Under the pieces are notes generated by a model that did not search any database, had not been told where the DNA came from, and saw only the letters and a program-made list of their open reading frames with translations. Shown here piece after piece: positions 1 to 23,287 of a stretch of 64,000 nucleotides of DNA; the first letter of the stretch is position 1; every line of letters starts with the position of its first letter. The stretch lies in contig JAQMRL010000008.1 of the NCBI GenBank assembly GCA_035578175.1, forward strand, positions 7,478,883 to 7,542,882, given 5' to 3'. This DNA is from Catonia carolina. Lineage: Eukaryota; Arthropoda; Insecta; Hemiptera; Achilidae. Made by a program: the position numbers and the translations under genes.

Positions 1-960
1 CAGCTATGGTCACTGCAAAACAGGCTCTATTTAAACTTAACTAAAACTTTCGTTATAACTTTTTCAAGAAAAATGATGAGCTATGTACACAAGTACATTC
101 TTGGCCATAACGAAATCATCAGAAAGACCAGCACCACGGACCTTGGTGTGTTGTTTGACTCCAAGCTATTATTCCGTGAGCAAGTAGCTTCAATAGCTGC
201 AAAAGCTCGAAGGAATTTAGGACTCATACCTTGGATTAGTCGTGATTTCAAACTTGAGAAGACAGTACTTAGACTTTATAAGAGCCTTGTGCGTCCCGTC
301 CTCGAGTATTGTTCGACGGTGTGGAACTATAGAAGGGACGTCACAGAAAAGGAACTAGAGAGGGTTCAGAAAAGACTAATTTATAAGATGGAATGTAGAT
401 CTGGGAGAAAATTTGATGGCTATGCGGATGCCCTCTCATTCTACGGGCTTCAGAGTCTGAGCATGGCATTTTTTCATACGTTACAAAAAATTCATTTCAT
501 CCTTCACCGTCTGCATTAGCAACAATTTGCAAAACAGTCGGACGTTAAACAAAAAAAAAAAAAAAAAAAAAAAAAGTCTGAGCACGCGACGTAGAGTGAT
601 GGAAGTACTTTACATTTACAACATTCTGGACTCAAGAGTTGAAGTTCCGGATATCTCGAAGATTTTTCTGAGAGTACCTGGCACAGCTTTAAGAAGTTTT
701 GAGGTTGTTTGCTGGAGCTACAAAAAGTAAAATAGCTCCAATCAATAGATGTATAGCTACAGCCAATGAAATAAATGGAGAGGTAGATCTGTTTCACAGA
801 GATAGCAAAATTAAAGAAAAACTGTACAGGATACTGTGAAGGAAGGCTGTAAATACTGCGTGATCTTATTTGATGTTATTTTATGTATTTTTATGTGTTA
901 TTTGTGTCTATGTGGTGTATGTTAAGCTCAGCGGCTGACTGTTTTTTAGAGAAGAAAGAA
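1..960 (+). mobile_element. CR1/Jockey-type LINE, 3' part, interrupted by a SINE
   Basis: The C-terminal part of a non-LTR reverse transcriptase can be read from about base 50. It has the typical sub-terminal block of CR1/Jockey elements (DLGVLFD, then LYKSLVRPVLEYCSTVW at about 270-330). The frame runs into a SINE at 464-574 and resumes after it (RRRVMEVLYIYNILDS from about 590). A frameshift near 715 is needed to follow the coding signal to the natural end (GEVDLFHRDSKIKEKLYRIL then stop, about 838). About 120 bp of AT-rich 3' UTR follows. This is a dead, 5'-truncated copy; the clade assignment within CR1/Jockey-like LINEs is inference from motif resemblance. Confidence 0.75.
464..574 (+). 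mobile_element. T1 tRNA-derived SINE, 5'-truncated, inside a LINE
   Basis: The 3' body of the T1 SINE (TTTTCATACGTTACAAAAAA ... AACAGTCGGACGTTAAAC) is followed by a ~24-base A tract. It is flanked by a perfect 10-bp target-site duplication, AGTCTGAGCA, at 454-463 and 575-584. The LINE reading frame continues on the far side, so this is a true retroposition event and not a LINE tail. Confidence 0.85.
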
Positions 961-1124
961 TGACTACGTTAAGTTGTAATGGTGCGGTATACTAAGGCGA
1001 AATTATCTTGCTGTTCTACTGTACCACCTCGCATCCTTGCGACCAGCCATAGTAGTGGGTGGAGACGGCGGGGTGTAGGGGAGTTTGGGAGCCCCCCAAA
1101 ACAAAAAAAAAACAAAAAAAAATT

Positions 1125-2160
1125 AATATTATTATGCCACCACCGGTGTTACTTAACACAGGATTTGTAGATCGACCGGAGGAATATTTACTTACTAGCA
1201 AAACTCACACAGTTATGTGAGTTTTGCTAGTAAGTTATAAATATTCGGAAAAAAACATTTAGTATCTACTAAATTTGTACTAGTTGACTAAATTGGCTTA
1301 AACGTATATCGTGTGATTTGGCACCAGAGTTATTGAATATGTGAACAAGGTTACTACTGAGAGTTGAAACAGTGAACGCTCTTCACTACTAAGAGACGTT
1401 AAACGGAAACAAAGGGGTGCGAAGGCGCCTACCTGTCTATTATTATTATTATTATTATGCCACCACCGGTGTAACTTAACACAGGGTTTGTAGATCGACC
1501 GGAAGAATATTTACTTACTAGCGAAACTCACACAGTTATGTAAGTTTTGCTAGTAAGTAAAAAAATATTTGGAAAAAACATTTAGTATCTACTAAATTTG
1601 TACTAGTTCACTAAATTGGCTTGAACGTATATCATGTAATTTGGCACAAAAGTTATTGAATATGTGAACAAGGTTACTACTAAGAGAAGGTAAACGGAAA
1701 CGGAGGGGAACGAAGGCGCCTACCTGTCTATTATTATTATTATTATTATTATTATTATGCCACCACTATTGTTACTTAACACAGGGTTTGTAGATCGACC
1801 GGAGGAATACTTACTTACTAGCAAAATTCACACAGTTATGTGAGTTTTGCTAGCAAGTAAAAAATATTCGAAAAAAACATTTTAGTATCTACTAAATTTG
1901 TACTAGTTGACTAAATTGGCTTAAACGTATATCGTGTGATTTGGCACAAGGGTTATTGAATATGTGAACAAGATTACTACCTACTAAGAGACGGTAAACG
2001 GAAACAGAGGGGAGCGAAGGCGCCTACCTGTCTATTATTATTATTATTATTATTATGCCACCACCGGTGATACTTAACACAGGGTTTGTAGATCGACTGG
2101 AGGAAAATTTTCTTATTTGCAAAACTCACATATTTATGCGAGCTTTGCAACTAAGTAAAA
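1125..2160. repeat. Tandem array, ~300-bp unit with hairpin and (ATT)n
   Basis: Four units begin with an (ATT)n tract and GCCACCAC at about 1134, 1457, 1759 and 2056 (periods 323, 302, 297); the last is divergent and truncated. Each contains an inverted repeat with 18-bp arms (CTTACTAGCAAAACTCAC) around an 8-base loop, and ends in a conserved GAAGGCGCCTACCTGTC. There is no coding signal. It lies just upstream of the UFD1-like gene's first exon, so it could sit in the promoter or 5' UTR region. Confidence 0.85.
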
Positions 2161-2378
2161 AACATTCGGAAAAACATGTAAATTCACAAATAATTATTAC
2201 CAACAAGAAAACAAAAAACAAATTTATAATCAAATTGCTAAGCAACCATACATCAACAAGAGATTAAAGTATGTGTTTTAAGGGGAAATTTGATTTTTAG
2301 CAATCGAAATGTTACGCGTTAACAAATACACACACGGGTAAACAAACACACACACACAATCACAATAAAAATTACAAT

Positions 2379-14958
<12,580 letters not shown>

Positions 14959-15074
14959 ACAAAAAAATGTCCGATTAATTTTAATGTATTTTTATATCGA
15001 CTAAAAGTAAATAATGTAATATAGAAAACTGTAACGTATTTTTACAAACATAAAACTTTAAATTCGAAATAACA

Positions 15075-15080
15075 AATAAA
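15075..15080 (+). terminator. Polyadenylation signal of the UFD1-like gene
   Basis: A canonical AATAAA lies 117 bases after the UFD1-like stop codon and is followed by a T-rich tract, the arrangement expected for mRNA 3' end formation. Confidence 0.6.
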
Positions 15081-15165
15081 ATCTTTTTTTTTTTAACTTA
15101 AGGATATTGTTAACTATACGTCAATCTCCAGGGATTTGATTCGAAAACTAAAGATAAGAAAAAAA

Positions 15166-15987
15166 TCTAGTTTGAAACGCTCACACAACTTTCTCTTGCC
15201 AATGCAAATAATTTAACCAATATAACCTAACATTAGTAATAAAATATTAGAAATAAACAATAAACTAACCTCAATAAACATAACCTAATTTTAATCATGA
15301 GTGAATAACGCAAAATGAAAATCTACCTCAGTTTGGCTTAAAAATACGGATAATCACTCTTTCACTCTAAACCTAGGCTCTGTAGAGAAAAATGCTATAA
15401 CCAAAAGTTGTAGATCTTTTTATTTCCTATAAAATTAATTATATACACTTTTGTCGTAAAATGCATACTAAGGCCGAAATCTTTTAAAAAAATCGATTTT
15501 TCACACGTTTTCGTGAGAAAAAAAAGAAAATTGCTAATTAGCCTACTACTTAACTAAGCGTTGTACAAAAAAATGTTTGAAATAAAAGTTGTAGAATTTT
15601 TAATTCTCTACAACTTTTATTATATAAATTTTTGCGCTAAAATTTGTAATTAAAGCCGTAATCTTAAAAAAACAATTTCTTTCCGTGAAAACAGGCTCAC
15701 CAAGAATTTCAGCAAACATGGCGCCTACCCTATTTTGTAGAGCGTAAGAAAATTAGTAAACCAGGCGATTTTAAAAAAAAAAATCGTAAGACCAGTTTTT
15801 AGAAAATCGCAAAAAAGTGAAAAATTAAACGAATAAACTACTACTTCCGGTTGGCCGATTTTAATGAAAATGTTCGTGTCGGGTCCGGTAGTGGTATGTA
15901 ACATAAGTTTCAAGTTTCAATTTCGTACGGTGTTCCGTTCTTGAGATATTCTGTTCACACACACACACACACGCACCCACCCGCCCG

Positions 15988-16018
<31 letters not shown>

Positions 16019-16152
16019 AGACAATCGCTAAAAACATGTTTTTTGGGTTCAGGGGATCTGAAAACGTGTAGATCCGGTGAAAACTCGATTTCTTAAAATC
16101 GACATGAAAACAATACTTACCTTCCTATATATTCATATAGGCAAGAGAAAGT
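15166..16152 (-). mobile_element. Helentron-like (HINE) element, full length
   Basis: Reading on the - strand it begins ACTTTCTCTTGCC and an imperfect palindrome around TATATGAATATATAGG. It contains a (GT/GC)n microsatellite at 15958-16020 and ends with the inverse GGCAAGAGAAAGT motif and a GTGTGAG...-type stem-loop. Non-coding. It lies 86 bp beyond the polyadenylation signal of the UFD1-like gene. Confidence 0.65.
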
Positions 16153-16203
16153 AAAAAAAAAAAATAAATAAATAGCTTTTTGTAAAACAACACTAATAAT
16201 ATA

Positions 16204-17828
16204 CCGGGTGTCCATTAAGTCTGGAAACGGCTAAATTACAGAACAGTGAGCGTGAATAAGTGACCAGAATGACTTTAGTTGCTTGTTGCACTAAAAAAAC
16301 TATTCTGGGTGATATTTGAAATTTTTGTCCGCCATCTTGGATCCGCCATATTGGATTTAACTTTCTTAATTTAAATAGGATGATGGTCATATGATACACG
16401 ATTTCGATCTAAAATTTCAAAATAAATTTAATGGCGCAAACCGGAAATCGATATCTTTTTTCGTTTTTGAGATATTACCATTCAACTATCCAGATCAGGG
16501 CAGAACGGCCATTCCTCCCTCCTCCGTCTTTGAGCCTACATAGACAATTTAGGTAGCAAGTGAACGACTACACATAAGATTATTGAAAATAATAAGTTTT
16601 TTAAGATCTCCACTCGTTCATAAATAGGAAATTATTGTCATTAAGAAATACGGAAATACAATTTAACGGCTGATATTTTATAGCATTATAAAACTACAGT
16701 ATTTCATTTGTTACCAGTTAATACTTATTGTTATTTTTGTAAATGTTAGTGTTTATAAGGAACTAATTGTGAAAATGAGTTACATAATTGAAAATAAAAT
16801 TACCAAATGTTTCTTGACTCAGAGTAGTTGTTCAAAGTGGCCTCCTCCTACTTATTGACAATAATATGATGTACGTGCGTAAAAGCTAGTTACAGAATTA
16901 CGAATGAATTCCCTTGGGATTCCAGCAGATTCATTTAGAATTCTTTGTTTGAGTTCATGCAGACTGTTAGGTTTCGTTCTGTAAACTTTGTTTTTTAAGT
17001 ATCCCCAAAAGAAGTAGTCTAATGGACTCAAATCAGGTGATCTCGGAGGCTATTCAATTGCTCCTCTCAAATGAACTCAAACAAAGAATTCTAAATGAAT
17101 CTGCTGGAATCCCAAGGGAATTCATTCATAATTCTGTAACTAGCTTTTACGCACGTACATCATATTATTGTCAATAAGTAGGAGGAGGCCACTTTGAACA
17201 ACTACTCTGTGTCAAGAAACATTTGGTAATTTTATTTTCAATTATGTAACTCATTTTCACAATTAGTTCCTTATAAACACTAATATTTACAAAAATAACA
17301 ATAAGTATTAACTGGTAACAAATGAAATACTGTAGTTTTATAATGCTATAAAATATCAGCCGTTAAATTGTATTTCCGTATTTCTTAATGACAATAATTT
17401 CCTATTTATGAACGAGTGGAGATATTAAAAAACTTATTATTTTCAATAATCTTATGTGTAGTCGTTCACTTGCTACCTAAATTGTCTATGTAGGCTCAAA
17501 GACGGAGGAGGGAGGAATGGCCGTTCTGCCCTGATCTGGATAGTTGAATGGTAATATCTCAAAAACGAAAAAAGATATCGATTTCCGGTTTGCGCCATTA
17601 AATTTATTTTGAAATTTTAGATCGAAATCATGTATCATATGACCATCATCCTATTTAAATTAAGAAAGAAGTTAAATCCAATATGGCGGATCCAAGATGG
17701 CGGACAAAAATTTCAAATATCACCCAGAATAGTTTTTTTAGTGCAACAAGCAACTAAAGTCATTCTGGTCACTTAGTCACGCTCACTGTTCTGTAATTCA
17801 GCCTTTTCCAGACTTAATGGACACCCGG
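16204..17828. mobile_element. 1.6-kb foldback mariner made of two inverted 3' halves
   Basis: TA flanks and CCGGGTGTCCATTAAGTC ends. Two ~810-bp arms are near-perfect inverted repeats around a ~130-bp core (about 16960-17070). Both arms encode the same transposase C-terminus (ELKQRILNESAGIPREFI ... GGGHFEQLL). The core adds, on the - strand, PPRSPDLSPLDYFFWGYLKN. No N-terminal half or first catalytic aspartates exist in the element. Confidence 0.85.
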
Positions 17829-17966
17829 TATATAAGATCAAAGGCAGAGTGAAACAATATAAACAGAGAAAATTATTTATGAGTAGTAAAACATGAAAAT
17901 CATCCTATTAGAACAATGAAATCTAGTTACTTCCTCATAATCAGAACATTGTAAACGTTCAACCTA

Positions 17967-18279
17967 TAGTTCAGCCGTTCTTAGTTTGCTCCTACTGTCA
18001 ACAAACAAAAGCCACCTACTACAGGTGGTGCACGCTAGAGTCCGCGACTTTACGGATGTCGTATTCCTATTAAGTTAACTATTTTTACTTTCTCTTGCCT
18101 ATATGAATATATAGGAAGGAAAGAATTGGTTTCATGTCGATTTTTAGAAATCGAGTTTTCACCGGATCTACACGTTTTCAGACCCCCTGAACCTAAAAAA
18201 AACATGTTTTTAGCGATTGGTGTGTGTGCGCGTGTGTGTGTGTGTGTGTGTGCGCGCGCGCGCGCGTGTGTGTGTGCGC

Positions 18280-18310
<31 letters not shown>

Positions 18311-19305
18311 TGTGAACAGAATATCTCAAGAACGGAACATCGTACGAACTTGAAACTTAAGTTACATATCACTACCGGACCCGACACGAACATTTTCATC
18401 AAAATCGGTCAACCGGAAGTAGTAGTTTATTCGTATAATTTTTCACTTTTTTGCGATTTTCTCAAAAACTAGTCTACGATTTTTTTTAAAATCAACTGGT
18501 TTACTACATTTTTTATGCTCTACAATATAAGGTAGGCGCCATGTTTGCTGAAATTATGCTTGAGGCTTTTTTTACGTAAAAACATTTTCTTTTTAAGATT
18601 GCGGCTTTAATATGCATTTTAGCGCAAAACGTTATATAATAAAAGTTGTAGAGAATGTAAAATTCTACAACTTTTATTTCAAACATTTTTTTGTATAACG
18701 CTTAGTTTAGCGGTAATTTGCGATTTTCTGTTTTTTTTTCTCACGAAAACGTGAGAAAAATCGATTTTTTTAACATTTCGGTCTTAGTATGCATTTTACG
18801 ACAAAAGTGTATATAATTAAATTTATAGAAAATTAAAAGATCTACAACTTTTGTTTAGAGCATTTTTCTCTACAGAGCCTAGTTTAGCGTGAAAGCGTGA
18901 TTTTCCGTATTTTTAAGCCAAACTGAGTTCGATTGTCATTTTGCGTCATTCACTCATGATTAAAATAAGGTTATGTTTTTGAGGTTAGTTTTTGTTTATT
19001 TCTAAAATTTATTAATAATGTTAGGTTTATTATTAATTATTTGCATTGGCAAGAGAAAGTTGTGTGAGCGTTTCACACCAGATTTTTTTAAATTATAAGC
19101 ACTTAAAAAACATCAGTTATGATATGATGTAGGCCTAACAATTTCATTAATAAAAATACTTTTAAAAGTATTTTGTATTTAAATACTTTTGAAAGTATTT
19201 TGTTGTTACTTTTTAATCAGTGTGTTACACATTTTGATATAATGCGCATGATCAGTGACGTCATTATTTGTTTACATTAGGAGCAAACTAAGAGAGGCTG
19301 GACTG
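17967..19305 (+). mobile_element. Tc1/mariner-type MITE split by a Helentron-like element
   Basis: The MITE halves 17967-18086 and 19084-19305 together match the 341-bp copy at 61358-61698. The inserted Helentron-like copy lies in the T run of CTATTTTTTAAATTATAAG. TA flanks are at 17965-17966 and 19306-19307. Confidence 0.85.
18087..19083 (+). mobile_element. Helentron-like (HINE) element, full length
   Basis: Begins ACTTTCTCTTGCCTATATG, carries (GT)n/(GC)n at 18220-18313, and ends GGCAAGAGAAAGTTGTGTGA plus TTTCACACCAGA. Because it interrupts a known MITE, both of its ends are defined by the empty-site comparison. Confidence 0.7.
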
Positions 19306-19456
19306 TAAATGTCTCATAAATTATATTTCAATGAATTGGATTCCTAATCACAAAATTGATAAAATAAAAATTATAAATTAAAGTGTGCCAAAGATCTAAT
19401 AAATTAAGTAAAGGTCAACACAGATAATATGAACCATTTACACTTTCATAAAAAAA

Positions 19457-20152
19457 TCTGGTGTGAAACACTCACATGACTTTTTATTGCCAATACAAAT
19501 AATTAACAATAAAACGTAACATTCGTTATAAAAACAATAGAAATAAACAGAAACCTAACCTCGAAAACATAACCTAATTTTAATCACAAGTGAAAGACGT
19601 TAAATGAAAATCAACCCGTTTGGCTTACTAATACGGAAAATCATTCTTTCACGCTAAACTAGGCTCTGTAGAGAAAAATGCTCTAAATAAAAGTTGTGCA
19701 TCTTTTAATTTTCTATAAATTTTATTATATACACTTTTGTCGTAAAATGCATAGTAAGGCCGAAATCTTTAAAAAATAGATTTTTCACACGTTTTCGTGA
19801 GAAAAAAAACCAGAAAATCGCTAATTACTCCTAAACTAAGCGTTATACAAAAAAATGTTTGAAATAAAAGTTGTAGGATTTTAAATTCTCTACTTTTTTT
19901 AGTATATAAATTTTTGCGTTAAATGCATATTAAAGCCGTAATCTTAGAAAAACAATTGTTTTACGTGAAAACAATCTCACCAAGAATTTCAGCAAACATG
20001 GCACCTACCCTCCTATCTTGTAGAGCATAAAAAATTTAGTAAATAAGGCGATTTTTAAAAAAATCGTAGGACCAGTTTTTGAGAAAATCGCAAAAAGTGA
20101 AAAATTACACGAATAAACTACTACTTCCGGTTGACCGATTTTGATGAAAATG
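19457..20152 (-). mobile_element. Helentron-like element, truncated
   Basis: Starts with TCTGGTGTGAAACACTCACA and runs through the family body to CCGATTTTGATGAAAATG, where it stops before the microsatellite; the 5' third is missing. Confidence 0.65.
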
Positions 20153-20227
20153 ATATATAATAACTTAATATAACATATTAATATTATATTAATAATATAA
20201 CATATTGTATTGTATATTATAAATAAA

Positions 20228-20624
20228 TATTATACGTGTCCATAACAGGCAGGTGGAGTGTCAAATTATTTACACTCAATCTGTTAGTTGCAGGGCTACA
20301 AAAAAGCTCTGTTTCTTATCACAAGGTCAACTAATCAAGTGACTGAACTATTTAAGAACGGTAGAAGTAGAGGTGTAAAAGACACTACTCAGTGTTATCT
20401 TTTCTAAAAGTAATGAATTTTACTATACAGCCAGACCTATTGTTGAATGAAGTGAAGGTGTTATTTGCAGGGTGGAAAGTGGTTTTAAGAAGGCCTGGCA
20501 TGCTGATAAGCTTACTCTTTCAACTCAGTGAGGAAGGTAATAGCAAACCACCTGACTCCTCGATTTACTTAGTAAACCACTAGAGGTTCAAACCAGCCTT
20601 TCAGCTGTTGACCTAACGAACAAC
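20228..20624 (+). mobile_element. CAA-tailed SINE
   Basis: Full-length family member starting near CCATAACAGGCAGGTGGAGT, with GGTTCAAACCAGCC close to the 3' end and a short CAAC tail. It lies tail-to-tail with the next copy. Confidence 0.75.
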
Positions 20625-21025
20625 ATTGTTGTTGTTGTTTAGGTCATCATCTGAAAAGCTGGTTTGAACCTGTATAGGTTTTACTAAGTAAATCGAGGAG
20701 TGAGGTGGTTAACAATCGCCTTCCTCACTGAATGGAAAAGTACGCTTATCAGCATGCCGGGTCCTCTGAAAAACACATATTTTCCACTCTACAAATGACA
20801 CCTTTACTTCATTCACCACAGGGTCTGGCTGTATAATGAAATTCTTTACTTTCAGAGGAGATAACTCTGATTAGTGTCTTTTACACCTCTACCTCTTCTG
20901 TTCTTAAATGATTCAGTCATTTAATTACCTGACCATGTGATTAGAAAAAGAACTATTTATTTTAGCCCTGCAACGAACAAAGTGAATGTAAATAATTTGA
21001 CACTCCACCTGTCTGTAATAGGCAG
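20625..21025 (-). mobile_element. CAA-tailed SINE, tail-to-tail with its neighbour
   Basis: Starts TTGTTGTTGTTGTTTAGGTC and ends CCACCTGTCTGTAATAGGCA. Together with 20228-20624 it forms an ~800-bp imperfect palindrome with the tails at the centre. Confidence 0.75.
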
Positions 21026-21273
21026 AACATTATTATTATTTTTTAATATATAGCCTACATTTTTTGTAATGTTTGAATATTATATTATTTACAAAACAGT
21101 AATTTCTTCTAATTTAGAAAATTTGTGATTATTTATTTGAACATATTCTGCATAATTACACTTCTGTTTTCCTTTCAAAGGAAGATGCAATATTGGTAAA
21201 TGATTTCTTGAACTGATTATTATTATCTGAAGAAGCTGAACGCACCACAAAAGTGCTTGTGAGGAAAAGGTTC

Positions 21274-21673
21274 TGCCCAAAACAGACAGGTTGGGTGTCA
21301 AATTATTTACACTCAATCTGTTCATTGCAGGGCTAAAAGAAATAGTTCTGTTTCTTATCACATGGTCAGCCAATTAAATGACTGAATAATTTAAGAACAG
21401 AAGAAGTAGAGGTGTAAAAGACACTAATCAGAGTTCTCTCGTCTGAAAGTAATGAATTTCATTATACAGCCAGACCCTGTGGTGAATGAAGTGAAGGTGT
21501 CATTTGCAGGGTGGAAAATATGTGCTTTTCAGAAGGCTCGGTATGCTGATAAGCATACTTTTCCACTCTGTAAAGAAAGGCAATGGTAAACCACCTCACT
21601 CCTCGTTTTATTTAGTAAAACCTCTACAAGTTCAAACGAGCCTTTTGGCTGATGATAAAAACAACAACAACAA
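21274..21673 (+). mobile_element. CAA-tailed SINE
   Basis: Starts TGCCCAAAACAGACAGG and ends AACAACAACAACAAGG. A short AGGAAAA-type repeat on both sides may be its target duplication. Confidence 0.75.
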
Positions 21674-22408
21674 GGAAAAAGTATAAGAAGCAGTAAGAGG
21701 TAATTATAAAAAAGTTTTTTTTATATATAAATAAAATAAACGAAACATTAATAGGGATTCCGCTGCTATGCTGCTAGAACTAGAAACTTAAATAATTATT
21801 ATAGTTATTATTTTATTAAAAAGAAAAATTAGAAAACAAAATTTTCTTAAATTAGTATTTAAGAAAAATTAGAAAACAAAATTTTCTTAAATTAGTATTT
21901 AAGTTTTGAAAGATATTAATGAATGCATAAGTAAAATATTTTTAAAAAAAATATTTACATAGAAAAAAAAATTCAAGAACACATTTTTTAAATATTTAAC
22001 AACCTCGCGAGATTTTAATGGGTTTTTAATGTTGTGTAAACTATTCAGTTAATAGTTTTATCTTAAAATTAGCTTATTGTTTAATTTTTTTTTAATTTTA
22101 TTTTTTAACTGTTATTTAATCAATATGAAACGGTTGAGTTGAGAATGTCAAAAAAATCATTGAAAAAAATTGAATAAGATATTTAGTTCTATTTAATAAG
22201 TAACAGATAATTGCACTGGTCAAGGTACTGACACAGTTTTTCTTGACCACTCCAAAGTGAATACCTGTTCAATTCCCCGTTTTGAGTTGTATGGAGTAGT
22301 AAAATATTAATGATCCCTAGCACAAAATTTTACATCATGTATAATATATCTGTGCCCTACAGATAAAGGGCATTAACTCCAAAACTTTGGCAAAATTAAG
22401 TTTAAAAA
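21674..22408. other. AT-rich stretch with a 40-bp tandem duplication
   Basis: No gene or known repeat was recognised. It contains an exact 40-bp unit repeated twice (21821-21860, 21861-21900). Confidence 0.6.
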
Positions 22409-23287
22409 TCTGGTGTGAAACACTCACACAACTTTCTCTTGCCAATGCAAATAATTAACAATAAACCTAACATTAGTATTAAAACATTAGAAATGAACAA
22501 AAAACTAACCTCAAAAAACATTAGTGAAAAACGCAAAATTAAAATCGACCTCAGTTTAGCTTAAAAATACGGAAAATCGCTCATTCACGCTAAACTAGGC
22601 ACTGTACAAAAAAATGTTTAAAATAAAAGTTGTAGATCTCTTAATTTCCTATAAATTTCATTTTATACACTTTTGTCGTAAAATGCATTCTAAGGCCGAA
22701 ATCTTAAAAAAATCGATTTTTCACACGTTTTCGTGAGAAAAACATCAGAAAATTGCTAATTACCGCTAAACTAAGCGTTATACAAAAAAATGTTTGAAAT
22801 AAAAGTTGTAGAATTTTACATTCTCTACATTTTTTATTATATAACGTTTTGCGCTAAAATGCATATTAAAGCCGCAATCTTAAAAAGAAAATGTTTTTAC
22901 GTTAAAACAGCCTCACACAGAATTTCAGCAAACATGGCGCCTACCCTATCTTGTAGAGAATAAAAAATTGAGTAAACCAGGCGATTTTTAAAAAAATCGT
23001 AGGACCAGTTTTTGAGAAAATCGCAAAAAAGTGAAAAATTATACGAATAAACTACTACTTCCGGTTGACCGATTTTGATGAAAATGTTCGTGTCGCGTCC
23101 GGTAGTGGTATGTAACTTAAGTTTTAAGTTTCAAGTTCGTACGATGTTCCGTTCTTGAGATATTCTGTTCACACACAGACCAATCGCTAAAAACATGTTT
23201 TTTGGGTTCAGGGGTCTGAAAACGTATAGATCCGGTGAAAACTCGATTTCGAAAAATCGACATGAAAACAATACTTTCCTTCCTATA

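Noticed and set aside
18126..18472. Recurring short peptides such as [12 protein letters not shown] and GPDTNIFIKIGQPEVVVYS
   Set aside because: They recur in every Helentron-like copy, in fixed positions beside the microsatellite, and are broken differently in each; no sign of selection on the frame.
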